Assembly (NCBI RefSeq): GCF_040712315.1 | Contig: NC_134015.1 | Span: 7,033,945-7,097,944, forward strand | Length of the DNA stretch: 64,000 nucleotides | Direction of reading: 5' to 3' | From: Castanea sativa | Taxonomy: Eukaryota; Streptophyta; Magnoliopsida; Fagales; Fagaceae | Shown: piece by piece, positions 12,840-24,943 of the stretch | Layout: each line of letters begins with the position of its first letter | Position numbering within the stretch: the stretch's first letter is position 1 | The notes under the pieces: model-generated | Database searches by the model: none | What the model was told of the DNA's origin: nothing | Seen by the model: the letters and a program-made list of their open reading frames with translations, nothing else | Made by a program: the position numbers and the translations under genes

Positions 12840-13421
12840 ATCTAAATTGAGGACAAGAATGATGTCTTTCAATTATGGACAGGTTCTTAAACTTGATGGA
12901 ACACCTGCAATCTTCTACTGCTTGCAAAGTAATTTCCAAATTGTTAGTGATAGGCTTAAAGCCTTAAACCCTCTCATGGGCCACTTGATTTCCCCTTTCC
13001 AGCATGCATTTTTCAGGGGCAAACTATCTCTAATAACATTATTTTGGCTTAAGAATCTTTGAATTATTTTAGTAAACATAAAAAGGGTAAGTCTTGCTTT
13101 GGAGCCACTAAGATTGACATGTCTAAAGCACATGATTGTGTTAGTTGGAATTTCTTGAAACCAGTTTTTGACCAGACTTGTTCTAGAATGTGTTTCCACT
13201 TTGTCATATAGAAATCTTGGTTAATGGTAATCCAACCAAAGTTTTAGTGCAAAGAAGTGGTTGAGGCAATGTGACCACATTCCCACCCAACAACAACCCA
13301 CCCTCCCCCCCCCCCCCCCCGCCCCGGGCTCTATTTCTCATTTGTGCCAATGTTTTGTCTTCTATCCTTATGTAAGGTTGGTTATCCAAGGAATGCAAAA
13401 GCATTAAACTGGTTATCCTTA

Positions 13422-13452
<31 letters not shown>

Positions 13453-14600
13453 TTTTTGTATATGATTCTTTTCTGTTTTCAAGGTTTAGGATAAAATTTA
13501 AACTTTATTAAGAAAACATGTGATTGGTATTGTGAAATGTAAGGGCAAGTAACATGTAGCTAATCCTAACTAATCTGTTGAGGATTTATATCTGACCTCC
13601 AAATTTTGGAACCAAGGCTTTGTTGCTTTTGTAGAAATTATATTTAGTCCAAATGCAATAGAAGACATCAAGAATAGCTCATTGGGATGAAGTTGGTTGA
13701 TAATACTGGGGAATATCTTATTTTCAAATTCCATTTCAGTAGCATTAGATAATGACTTTCCAAGGGCTGATTGATAAATTTAATTTCAACTTAATTAGAA
13801 GGGTGGAAAGCTGGAATGCTTTTTCAGGCTGGACATTGAAAATTTTAGTTGATAGTAAGTGACAAATTTATTTGGCCATTATCAGGTAGAGGAAATTATG
13901 TGGTCAGCAAAGGTTACGTGCCCTGTGCAATATGAATCTTAATCTACATATACAACAAGTGGATATTAGAATGTCAAGGATCAATTGGGACAATAACTTG
14001 TTCTTAAAAGTTAAAACTACCTTATAAGCTTGTTGTGTTTGCGTGGAAACTTTGTCATAGAGATCTTTCTTTAAAAACAGAGTGGATCAAAAGGAATTTA
14101 GGGGTATTTGATGCATGCACTTAAAAACTGAAAGGATGTGTTTGAAAACATGTGTGAAAATATGTGTGGGCGAAAAAATGTGTGGAAATACATGTAATAT
14201 TGTTTAAAAACTGAAAATATGTATTTGAGTATGTGTTCCAAACGGGGCCTTAAACTTAGGAGTGAAACTTTTTGTCCAGTATGTTAAGAGGAGAGAAATA
14301 ATATTTTTGCCAGATCATTGGATGTATAAGTTGAAATGTAAAATACTAAATAATTCAATGCAAGTGCAATCAGAAGCAGTAAGGGAAACTTTAGCTAAAG
14401 CAACAAAGTTTGGGTTTTGGAGAGTGCTGAAGTGCAATTTAGTGTTAAATATGTTCATGGTAGAGAACTAGTTGAAGTGTTGAATTTATTTAGAAGCTAG
14501 CTGTAGGGGGACCTTATCTGGTTCGATTGACACATCTACAATAGATTTATTTATAAAGGAAGCTTCATTGAAGTTCAACTTAGCTGGGTCTTACATGGTG
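12840..14600 (+). mobile_element. Decayed LINE (L1-type non-LTR retrotransposon) fragment
   Basis: Plus-strand translation in shifting frames gives reverse-transcriptase signatures in order: LISPFQHAFFRGKL (about 12980), KIDMSKAHDCVSWNFL (about 13110), VNGNPTKVLVQ (about 13219) and LFLICANVLSSIL (about 13330). A zinc-binding-like VFAWKLCHRDLSLKTEW follows (about 14035), then an RNase H-like segment SEAVRETLAKATKFGFWRVL (about 14370). Stops and frameshifts are frequent and the FADD-type catalytic box was not found. The 5' ORF1/endonuclease half is missing. A MITE (14100-14250) sits between the zinc-binding and RNase H parts. Confidence 0.8.
14100..14250. repeat. MITE inserted in the LINE remnant
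   Basis: The ends aggggtatttgatgcatg and 'tgttccaaacggggcct' are inverted, and the interior 'catgtaatattgtttaaaaac' matches the copies at 2585 and 5757. LINE-like coding continues on both sides. Confidence 0.7.
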
Positions 14601-14657
14601 GAAACAGCATCGCTTGGGGGTGATAGTGGGCACTCTAAAGTTTAAGTCAGTTCCATT

Positions 14658-14660
<3 letters not shown>

Positions 14661-14754
<94 letters not shown>
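14661..14754. repeat. (GA)n microsatellite
   Basis: About 47 GA units with one interruption (gatagag). Minus-strand Ser/Leu open frames here come from the repeat. Confidence 0.97.
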
Positions 14755-14755
<1 letters not shown>

Positions 14756-15830
14756 TTTCTACCAAATGATCTTCCTTCCTTTTATAGAGAAACTATTCGT
14801 AAACCCACACAATGCGTGAAAATTTTGTTTTTGTTAAGTAAAGCACGGAAATAATAGATAAAACTTACAAGTGTTAGTCCCAAACTCTTTTTAAAATGAT
14901 ATGATTATTTTCTAACAAAATATAGTTGTTACAATAGAATAGATTTTCTAATATAAGCCATTAATTATGATGTGATTAAATTTTGTAAGTTATTTATTTA
15001 TTTTTTAAAAAAACATAATACATTTTACATTTAATTATTATATAAGGTGAGATATTTTGTAAATAATATAATGTGTGATTGGAATTTGTTTATATTTTTT
15101 AGTACTTTTTACAAACAATTCATCATCTATATGTCTGAATGTCTGAAATGACATAAAAATGAAGTAGACATAAGTAAATCCGTAACTTTTATTAAAAAAA
15201 AAAATACAAAACTTTAATAATATATAATTTTATAAAATTATATATATATGATTTTATCAAAAACTACTAACATTACACTGAGAATGTAACAGAATTGTTA
15301 ATAAAACCGCTCCTCTCCTTACACAACTTTTCCTCTCAAAATATCATTAAAGTGGAATGAAATGAATCAAATTGAATTGAATGGACTAGATAGAGCGGAC
15401 TGAAATGGACTGATTAGACCAAATACTTTAATATAAATATGGATATGTGGTTGGAGGAGTTTTACTATTAGCGGATTCCCACGCTATCTATGCTTAATTT
15501 ATAAGTCTCTTTCTATGTGTATATGTGATTAGGGAGACTACTAAGGTGCCGACAATGTTATTTTAAAAAGAAAAAGTTTGAAATCTGTATAAAATCATGT
15601 CCTCTTGTACTTGTTGGATTAATTGACGTAAAATTTGCATTCGATTAAATTAATATTTGCCGTGATTAAAAAGTACTTGTGTCCTTTTGTATTGGGTGTC
15701 ACCATAGACAAAGTACGTGAGTTTGATTAAGAAGTTTTGTTTTGATGTAACAGCAATTCCACCGTCACCACACACTTATTAGTCAATGATAATAATCAGG
15801 TAGATTCATTGTCTAATATATCAAGTCCAT

Positions 15831-15861
<31 letters not shown>

Positions 15862-16314
15862 AAGTCCATTACATTACAGCCGTAGTAGTGCATGTTAGTG
15901 TTTTCAAAGTATTATATCAAGTATCAACACCATGATGTAATACAAAAGTCATGCTTATGCCCATTCTTTCTTTCCAACCACTGTTGGCTATTGCTATATT
16001 TATATTGAACCAGTTTGACTGAACTTTAATTGAAAAATTGATAGTTTAAGATCAAAATCAGAATTCAACCATAAAAACATGGAAATTACTCAATTTATGA
16101 CTATTTATGTGCAACATTTTCTTAAAACTGATAAAATTTTCTTGGAAATACAGGTTAAATTTTCTTAAGAAGTATGTGACAAAATGGGATTCATGGTTGC
16201 ATTGAATGGGTCACTCACCTAGGTTGATTGGGCTATTTTGAAAAGTACCAAATGAGTTTCAGGTAATGAGTTTGATTTGGGGGCAATTGGGCTTTTGGGT
16301 TGCGAGTCACAGCC
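14755..16314. other. AT-rich spacer
   Basis: It contains an (ATA/AAT)n run at 15838-15861 and a short array of 'ggactgaaatggactgatt' repeats at about 15350-15425, related in inverse orientation to the array at 21655. No gene was seen. Confidence 0.5.
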
Positions 16315-16322
16315 GTTGAAGG

Positions 16323-16894
16323 CATGGGCGGAGCTGTTATTGGACTATTGCCCCCCCCTAATTTTTTTTATAAAAATATTATTATATTAATAGGTACTAA
16401 GTTTAACAATTTTGTTCAATAAAATTACACTTTGTCCCCCCTTAATAATGCCATTAATTCTTTTGAGAGTAATCTTATAGCCAAAACGTTTTTACAATGT
16501 TTATACAAACTATTAAGGTAGCAAATTCTTATTAGTTCGTACACTTGCATAACTTTTTATATATCAATAACCACTTATCATATTAGCAATTTGTAAAAAT
16601 TTTGTAGTTTTAGCATTTTTCACCTTTTAAAGGACATAAAAAATTAATAGATTAAATCTAAAACAAAATATAAAAACTCAAAAAAATTAGCTCAACAACA
16701 AAAATTACCAATATAATAAAACTAAAAAAATTAAGTCCAATCAATATATTTTACCCAGAACAAACTACTTGGCCATTTAAAAATTTTTTAACAAAAATCC
16801 TTAGTAGTAAAAAAATAGACTCAAGGGTCGGAGCCACCGCACACAGCTAGCAGCAAAGTTGCCCCCCTAACTCCAAGTCCTGGCTTCGTCCCTG
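16323..16894. mobile_element. Non-autonomous hAT element, 572 bp
   Basis: The termini CATGGGCGGAGC and GCTTCGTCCCTG are imperfect inverted repeats of the hAT type (CAGGG...CCCTG). They are flanked by a perfect 8-bp duplication GTTGAAGG (16315-16322 and 16895-16902), the size expected for hAT. The interior is AT-rich with no transposase. Confidence 0.85.
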
Positions 16895-17164
16895 GTTGAA
16901 GGCCAGGACGATCAATCTCAGTGTTGGGCTCATTTAATTTGGTTTGTAGTGAAGCTTGGTGGTTTATGGTGCTCTAGCAGTTTGTAGTGGTTTTGTTGTG
17001 GGTTCACAACGGTGGCTGGTGGCTGTGGGTTCATGGCCATTGGTGGGAACAGCTTGAACTCGATTGTGGGTACTAGGAGGTATTGTGCTGTGGGGTTTGG
17101 TTGATTTGTAGTGTGTATGTGTACTGTGTTTGTTGGATAAGAAAATCGATGCTTGGAGGTATAA

Positions 17165-17427
17165 TTAGGCACGTGGCTAGAAATTTGAGTTAAATGACCC
17201 AAAGTATAAACAATTTTTTTTTTGAGTATATGGTTAGTTGTAAATTATTTTATTTCATTTTTGTAATAAGTTTTTGTTAAATTTTTTGAGTTAATGATTT
17301 GTGGAGAAAAGTTAAGTTTATTTTCCTTGAGCCCAATTCAAATTAGACCTTTATATATTTGTATTTTTTTTCCTACAACTGAAGGGGACTAGGGCTTCTT
17401 TGGGCCCTAGTGTGGCTCTGTCCCTAG
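17165..17427. repeat. Probable second hAT-type MITE
   Basis: The right end 'gtggctctgtccctag' resembles the hAT end at 16894, and 'aggcacgtggctagaaattt' is a degraded partner on the left. Candidate flanks aggtataa and aggtattg match only partly. The AT-rich sequence from 17430 to 18230 holds no gene that I can see. Confidence 0.4.
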
Positions 17428-18231
17428 GTATTGTGTATTCTGGGGGTTGATTTTTTTTACATTGGCCTATCCTATGTCTGTGCTATGTTTGATTGCCTAT
17501 AAAGGTTTTTTTTTTTTTTAATTTTTTTAAATTTGATCTTATTATATTGTTTAATGAGTGAATGTTTTGAGCTAATGGGGGGTTTTATTTTTCCAACCAA
17601 GTTACTATAACTATTACAATTTTTTTTTCTAGTTAGGTTTTTTTTGTTGTTGTTGTTTTATATTATTTTTTTTATAAATAAATTGTGATTAATTGACACA
17701 TAAATAACTATTAACCATATTTACATTTTCTATGAGCCAGATGATGGCAAGCAATAGGATATAACACACTAAAATGTGTATAAAAAGAGTAAGAACTAAA
17801 TTGGTGTAACTTTTTTTTTTCCCGAAAACCAAAATGAAATTGTTTGTAAAAGACTAAAAGTTGATGACCAAAAGTATTTGTAAGCCTTTCAGTTAGTCCT
17901 CCTATATATGATACTTTATTCTAACAGTGTGAACTGAGGTCAGGGATCAAATTTGTACTCGACTATGGCTAGAAAATAGGGTGAGCTAGCAAGGACATGG
18001 ATACCTTGATTGTGCAACATGCAGCAGGCAAAAGGGAAATCATATTAGAGAAGTTCCCTAGTTATTTGTCCAACATGCTGAAAGTTGGCAGGAATATTAA
18101 AAATTGCTCTCAAAAGAAAGCATATATGTAAGAACTTCATGTGGGGTGAAAGTATAAAGAAGGTAACTTAGAAACTCAAAATATTGAACCATTACTTTGA
18201 AAGCAAACAATCCCCACGTACCCTCCATCGC

Positions 18232-18240
18232 TTATAAATA
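18232..18240 (+). promoter_or_regulatory. TATA box of the first PME gene
   Basis: TTATAAATA lies 65-73 bp upstream of the chosen ATG at 18305, giving a leader of about 35-40 nt. A second candidate (gtataaag, 18152-18159) is farther off. Confidence 0.55.
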
Positions 18241-18304
18241 TATTATGTTCTCTTTCATAAATACCATAGACATTAGACAACTCTTAGATTATCATAGCCA
18301 AAAC

Positions 18305-20875
18305 ATGGCCTTTGTCAATTTTGTTCTAATTCTCATCCTTTTACCTCACCTTGAAGCTCTTTCTCATGGATCCTCCTCCAATGTACCAAACCAAACCATG
18401 CAAACCATGATGTTACAAGCTTGTTCCAACACTGACAATCAAAGTTCATGCCTTTTGAATTTGCAAACCGAGCTCCAAAAAATAGGCCCGGATCAAAACC
18501 CCACTTCAATCTTGAGTGCTGCACTTAGGACTACAATCAATGAAGCAAGACAAGCCATTGAAACCATTACAAAGTTCAATGCTTTGTCTGTCAGTTACCG
18601 CGAACAAATAGCAATCGAGGATTGCAAAGAGCTGCTCGATTTCTCAGTCTCTGAATTGGCTTGGTCTTTAGATGAGATGAAGGAGATTCGAGCTGGTGTC
18701 AAGAACATTCACTATGAAGGAAATTTGAAAGCTTGGTTAAGTGCTGCACTAAGTAACCAAGACACATGCCTTGAAGGCTTTGAGGGCACTGATAGACGTC
18801 TTGAAAGCTTCATAAAGGGAAGCTTGGTACAAGTTACACAACTTATTGGCAATGTTTTGGCTTTGTACACTCAATTACATAGCTTACCATTTAAACCACC
18901 ACGAAATAATACCAAACCAACAAACACAAGTTCGGATTTTCCAAAATGGATGAGTGAAGGTGATCAAGATCTGCTTACATCCAATCCACAAGGTATGCAT
19001 GTAAATACCATAGTGGCAGTGGATGGGAGTGGTCATTATCGTACAATTTCTGAAGCCATTTACGCAGCTCCAAGTTATAGCAATAGGAGGTATGTCATAC
19101 ATGTGAAGAAGGGGGTTTATAAGGAAAACATAGACATGAAGAAGAAGAAAACCAATATTATGCTTGTTGGGGAGGGGATGGGACAGACCATTGTGACAGG
19201 CAATCGGAATTTCATGCAAGGATGGACTACTTTTCGAACCCCTACTGTTGGTGAGTGCCTAGCTATTTTGCCTTTTTATTTAACTTCTTTTTTTAATGGC
19301 CCATGGCAATTGGCACATATGTTACTTTTTTTTTTTATTCTATTTAATTACTCAGTTCATGTCCCAAAAGTTTTTTCACCTTTTCACTTCTAGCATACAT
19401 ATGACTTTCAATTTGGTTATATGGTTTTATTCTTGCATTAAAATTGCTAAATTCATGTTCCAACTTTTTTTTTTTCACTTTTTCTTTCCTAGCATGCAAA
19501 TTAATGACTTTCTTAATTTTGTTAATGATTTTATACATGCAATTTGGTCAATTTATGTTCTTAGTTAATGTTTATAACGTTTTCTTTTTTAGCATGCAAC
19601 TAATGAATAGAGATTTTTCTGTTCTACTTTTTATTTTCTTCTTTATACTTTAATTGTGGTTGATATGTTTAATTTTTTATGTTTTAAACTTTGGCTATTT
19701 TATAAGAAAAGAAAAGAAAACGTATGACAAATTGTGATTAATAAAGTATAAAGTAGAATACAAAAAGTGAGATAGAAGATTTGTTTTGTAAATAAAAAAA
19801 ATATATATTTTAAATAACTGTTTTTTTATTATATAATTTGCAATTCATTGAAAAGAAGGAGAGAAACAAGGGGAATCATCTTTACAGACTAGATACAAAG
19901 CAGGGCCGGAAAGATTACCCATATTGAAAAAAAAAAAAAAGACAAATTAGAACCTAATGCAAACTTTGCAGCTGTATGACTTTTGGTTTTATGCTTTCAT
20001 TAAAATTACTCATTTTGTGTCCCAAAAAGTTTCACCTTTTCTTTCTTTGCATGCTATTGGCTTTCTTTTACTTTTTTTTTTGATAATCGGCTTTCTTTTA
20101 CTAATTGCCAGTTTTATAATTGCATAAACATTACTCAATTCATGTTCACTTTTCTTTCCTAGCATACAAATGACTTTCTTTTGTTCATGTTATTGTGCTT
20201 GTAGCCGTCTCCGGGAAGGGATTTATAGCAAGGGACATGACATTTCGTAACACGGCTGGACCCCAAAATCATCAAGCCGTGGCACTCCGAGTCGACTCGG
20301 ATCAATCTGCCTTCTACCGGTGCAGCGTGGAAGGCCACCAAGACACCCTCTATGCCCATTCCCTCCGCCAATTTTACCGTGAATGCAACATCTATGGTAC
20401 CATAGACTTCATTTTTGGCAATGGGGCAGCAGTCCTCCAAAATTGCAAAATATTCACTAGGGTACCGCTACCATTACAAAAGGTTACGATCACGGCCCAA
20501 GGTAGAAAAAACCCACACCAAAGTACTGGGTTTGCAATCCAAGATAGCTATGTTTTTGCAACCCAACCCACCTATTTAGGGAGGCCATGGAAGCAATTTT
20601 CTAGGACTGTTTATATGAACACTTACATCAGTGGGCTAGTCCAGCCCAGAGGGTGGCTTGAGTGGTATGGGGACTTTGCCTTGAGCACATTGTGGTATGG
20701 TGAGTATAGGAACTATGGGCCTGGGGCATCACTTTCGGGGCGGATCAAATGGCCTGGTTATCACATTATCCATGATGCTGCCGTGGCTGATTACTTCACC
20801 GTCGGGCGGTTCATCGACGGGTCATCATGGTTGCCACATACTGGTATCAGGTTCACGGCAGGATTGAGCAATTAA
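18305..20875 (+). CDS. Pectin methylesterase with N-terminal inhibitor domain (copy 1, intact)
   Basis: Two exons, 18305-19250 and 20205-20875, join in phase 1 (G|CC) to give 538 residues. A hydrophobic signal peptide starts MAFVNFVLILILLPHLEAL; the upstream in-frame ATG would bury it and precede the TATA. A PMEI domain follows with paired cysteines (QACSNTDNQSSC, EDCKELLDFS, DTCLEGF), then the pectinesterase domain from about residue 235. Catalytic motifs are present: QAVAL, HQDTLY, DFIFG and LGRPW. The enzyme removes methyl esters from homogalacturonan in the wall. The usual RRLL-type processing motif between the domains is absent. It heads a plus-strand PME cluster, and its exon 2 is the closest relative of the fragment at 34505. 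Confidence 0.93.
19350..20175 (+). repeat. Degenerate repeats with acceptor-like sites in PME copy 1 intron
   Basis: The 954-bp intron contains several diverged copies of about 100 bp built on 'aattcatgttc', a T-rich tract, 'ctttcctagcatgcaaa' and 'tgactttc'. Polypyrimidine-TAG sites fall at 19391-19393, 19490-19492, 19590-19592 and 20160-20162, before the acceptor at 20203-20204. Confidence 0.65.
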
Positions 20876-21327
20876 GTCATTTGCATATATTGTTATTTAT
20901 TTATTTAGTTTTATCAGTTGTGCTTATTACATGTTTTTGTAGTGATTAAAAACAATACCCTTAGTTAATGTATGGTGTATCTCTACCATTTCATCAAATT
21001 ACTAATATACGAAATATGAAGTAGATTTGTTTTCAACAATTTTGATGTCAATTTTTGGATAATGTATAAAAAGCTAGCCCAACACATTGTTAGCACCATG
21101 ATAACTCTATGAATGCTAAACTGGTATAAGGTATAGAAAGCCAACCCAATACACTGAACACATGGCCTGCTAGAGGATCTAATTTGGGCCTTGAAGGCTC
21201 GAACAAGCCAACCCAAAAGATGACAGACCGAGGCTATACATCACAGAGTCTTGATTGATGATTTAAAAAAAAAAAATCTTAATTAGCTCTATAATTAATT
21301 ATCTATTGCAAAAAAGGAGTGAACTAA

Positions 21328-21490
21328 ATGTTATATTCACAACACTTTCACAATATATTCTAAGCGGATAGTTGTTACTGGCTATTATTGATGGGCAAAA
21401 AAAAAAATTTCAGTAATGGGTTTAAATTACCGTCAATAACAATTTACCACTAAATTTTTTGTGTGAAAATGTTATATACGTTTCTCTTTC
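21328..21490. repeat. MITE-like repeat
   Basis: Left 'atgttatattcacaacactt' is inverted relative to right 'gtgtgaaaatgttatatacg', with 'gttgttactggctattattg' inside. The stretch from the PME stop (20876) to 21327 shows only 3'-flanking sequence. Confidence 0.5.
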
Positions 21491-21556
21491 GTTGAAATCC
21501 AAATGGTAGATGATATTTAACAAAAAGAAAAAAGAGGTATATAATTTAAAAAAAAG

Positions 21557-21588
<32 letters not shown>

Positions 21589-21654
21589 TGCATTCTCTTC
21601 AAATTTTGTTTTATTTTAAATTCATAGTCCAATAATTAAACATAGATTTATTGA

Positions 21655-21870
21655 CCTATTCGGTCCATACAATCCATTTCGGTCCACTTCAGTGTAATGC
21701 AGTCCATTTTGGTCCAATCAATCCAGTTTAGTCCAATTCAATCCATTTAGGTCGACCTTGGGCCTTTCAGTCCATACAGTCTACTTTTGTTCACATCAGT
21801 CCAATCAATCCCATTCTGTCTACTCAGTTCATTTTGGTCCGCTTCAGTCCGTTTCAGTGCACTTAATAAA
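21655..21870. repeat. Degenerate 'gtccattt-ggtccaattcag' minisatellite
   Basis: About twenty imperfect units of 9-13 bp centred on 'cagtccatt' or 'ttggtccaatc' lie in a row. A shorter array in opposite sense is at 15350-15425. The open frame at 21758 is produced by this repeat. Confidence 0.75.
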
Positions 21871-22619
21871 TGGAAAATTACAAGTTTGGGTTGAAACTAA
21901 GAGTACCTATTTTAAATCCGAATTTATTAAAACAACTAGTATTATTCCCCTACGATGTATGGTTTGATGAAGATTCATATGTAAGCTAATTTTTTTTAAA
22001 CAATTAAAAATAACATATTAAAAAAAATTATAAAATAAGTAAATAATTTTAATAAAAAATTACTTTAAGTTCTAATTTTTAGAGTTTAGTCTTTATCAGT
22101 GTTTATATATTTTTATATTTTAAAATTATCTTTGTACTTTGTGTTAATTTCTTAATATGAGATGTGGTATGAGTTTGATCATTCCTATTTGAGTTTTTTA
22201 TCTATGCTTGAGCTAGCACATACAATAATAAAAAGAGTTCCCAATATTGGTTTTTCCCTAGTGATAGTATGATTAAAAAATAAATAAAAACACTCACAAA
22301 TTAAGTTCAATAACCAAAACCCAAAATCAAAACATACAAAAAAAAGTTCGAAAATTGAGAATAATAAAAAATTAAAAACTTACATAAGAGAACCTAGAAC
22401 TTAAATGAATATCTATTATTTTGCTTCTTTATAATAAACTTCCTTTGACATAATATCGTGCACACAAATTCAAAAGCAAAGAACAATAAATAAGATACAT
22501 TTATTAGATTAAAACATAAGCATGATTATAGTGATGTGAAAAAAAAAGTTTAAAAAAAAAGCAAGGGATGTATTGTGTGAAATTTAATTATAGGGATCAC
22601 TTATTGATTAAGAAGGATT
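21871..22619. other. AT-rich spacer
   Basis: No gene or complete element was seen. Upstream is a (TA)n run at 21555-21584. Confidence 0.5.
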
Positions 22620-23634
22620 GTATTGAAAAGTCATGGCTAAATAAATATATTGTTAAATCTTATCTCATAGTCAAAAGCATTGTAGCTTAATATCCTAATA
22701 AAATATTAATTTAATAAGATGCAACTTGAGGAAAAAAAAACAAAAACAGAAACTTGAGTTGAATGGGACTTAAGCTTAGAAAATTTTCATATTAGACTTT
22801 TAGTTTGAATAGAATCCCTTCGTTAAGAGCTTTGCAACTTAATATACTAATAAAATATTAACTGAATAAGATGCAACTTTGAGCCAAAAAATAAAAAACA
22901 AAAACGTAAGTTGTGTGAGATTTAAGTTTAGAAAATTTTGATAATTAACTTTTAGTTTGAAAAGAATTTATATTTGTTGAAATTTAAATGATCAATTTTT
23001 TACAAATTAAACTATTAATAAATATTATCCCTTAATTTGAGGAAATATATCATAAAAAATAATATAAAAATAATTTACTAATTAATTGTTCTTAAAATGT
23101 TGATAATAAACTTTTAGTTAGAGTATAATTTAAAATTTTAAAACTTAGATGATTTATCCTTAGTCAAAATGTGGGATTTTTTTTTAATAGAAAGAAAACG
23201 TGAGACGTGGTTTATGAGATTTAAATTTAGAAATTTTTTATAACTGAATTGTATTTTAAATAGAATTTAAATTTGTTGGAATTTAAATGATAATTTTTTA
23301 CCTAAACTTAATGATTGTTAAAATTTTCTTTTAATTTGAGAAAATATATCCTAACAAATAATATAAAATTAATTGACTAATTAGTGAGAGTAGCTACTTG
23401 GTGCAACACGACATTTAAGCCCAACTCCATTTAATTTTTTTAAAAAATTATAACAGAATTTTGGTTTGAATAGAATTTAAATTTGTTGAAATTTAAATGT
23501 TAAATTTTACCCAAATTAAAAAGTTGTTAAATTTATCCTTTAATTTGAGGAAATATATCCTAACAAATAACATAAAATTAATTTACTAATTAGTGAAAGT
23601 AATCACTTGGCGCAATCATGGCTTCTAACCAACT

Positions 23635-23640
<6 letters not shown>
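22620..23640. repeat. Degenerate tandem AT-rich repeat block, left part
   Basis: Units of roughly 200-260 bp recur around 'gtagcttaat..cctaataaaatatta', 'acttttagtttgaatagaat', 'tttgttgaaatttaaatg' and 'ggaaatatatcctaacaaat'. The same units resume at 25690-26240 after the inserted elements. Confidence 0.65.

Positions 23641-23724
<84 letters not shown>
23637..23724. repeat. (TA)n(GA)n compound microsatellite
   Basis: About 32 TA units run into about 12 GA units, immediately left of the long-TIR element. Confidence 0.95.
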
Positions 23725-23728
<4 letters not shown>

Positions 23729-24931
23729 TGGGTTCAAGTTACACCTGGTGTAACTTGACAAGAGTTACACCATTTGTAAACCGTAGATTTGTAATTGATC
23801 TAATGGTTAAAAAAATAGCATTAAATGCAAATTGACTTACACCTCATTCACTTAATTAATAGCAATTTTATTTCTCTCTCCTTATTTATTATTTAAAACC
23901 TTTTACATATATTCCTTTTTTTGCCAATGACTTTACAAATATATTTGCAAAACTTTTTTTTTGTTGAGTTCATACTACTCTTTTTTTTTTCTTCTTTTAA
24001 GCCAGTCATACTCTTATAGTCTTATTAATTGTGAATATAAATCATGTCTCCTTAAAAATAAATAAATGGCTAAGTGTTGTTTAATGAGATTTTAAATAAT
24101 AAGTTTCTCAAATAATAATTAACACGTATACTTTTTTTTTTGTTGAATGACTTTACAATCATATTTGCAATTCTCTCTTCTTCTTTTTTGGGTGCGCCTG
24201 AGTCAGTAATGCTCATGTCATTTTCTTTTCAACTTTAAGCCGGTAATACTCTATTAATTGTGAATATTTTCTTTGCCTTCTTAAAATAAATAAATAAATA
24301 AATTATTGGGCAATATAACTGTAAACACATATCAACGAAGAAATCTTTTTATTAATTAATTTTGGCTTTTCAAAACTCAAACGGAGGAAACATTGGCCGT
24401 GTCTACTATGCATAACTTTTAAAAATTAAACAAGTTTAGCCACCTTGATTAGCCACCAAGTTTTTATCTAACCTCATAAAAGTAAACCCATTAGAATATT
24501 ATCATAGGATTTTTCTTGAGGATGACAAAATTAAGAAACAAGTTTGGAAGAAGAAATTAAAATCATTGAAGGCCCACAAATGGCAATTAATGGTCATCTT
24601 ATTTGTTCTCACTTGTTTGTATACCATTTGTGTGATAAGACTATAAAAGTATGACAAAGAAGAAGAAAAAAGGGTAGTACGAACTCCAAAAAAAAAAAAA
24701 AAGTATTGCAAATATATTTGTAAAGTCATTGGCAAAAAAAGGAATATATGTAAAATGTTTTAAATAATAAATAAGGAGAGAGAAACAAAATTGATATTAA
24801 TTAAGTGAATGAGGTATAAGTCAATTAGCATTTAATGCTATTTTTTTAACCATTAGATCAATTACAAATCTACGGTTTACAAATGGTGTAACTCTTGCCA
24901 AGTTACACCAGGTTTAATTTGAACCCATCTC
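23725..24931. mobile_element. 1.2-kb long-terminal-inverted-repeat DNA element
   Basis: The arms of about 300 bp (23725-24030 and 24630-24931) are inverted, from GAGATGGGTTCAA at the left to ttgaacccatctc at the right. They include 'ggtgtaactcttgccaagtt' on the right and its partner on the left. The loop contains a partial direct repeat of arm sequence (about 23924-24030 and 24143-24265). No transposase frame is present. It borders TA-repeats on both sides, so the target duplication cannot be defined. A Mutator-like or fold-back class is likely. Confidence 0.75.
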
Positions 24932-24943
24932 ATATATATATAG

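Noticed and set aside
14580..14765. Minus-strand Ser/Leu-repeat frame (and a similar one at 29365-29622)
   Set aside because: Products of (GA)n microsatellites.
21655..21870. CRISPR-like regular repeats
   Set aside because: Units are degenerate and contiguous with no spacers, and the DNA is plant nuclear.
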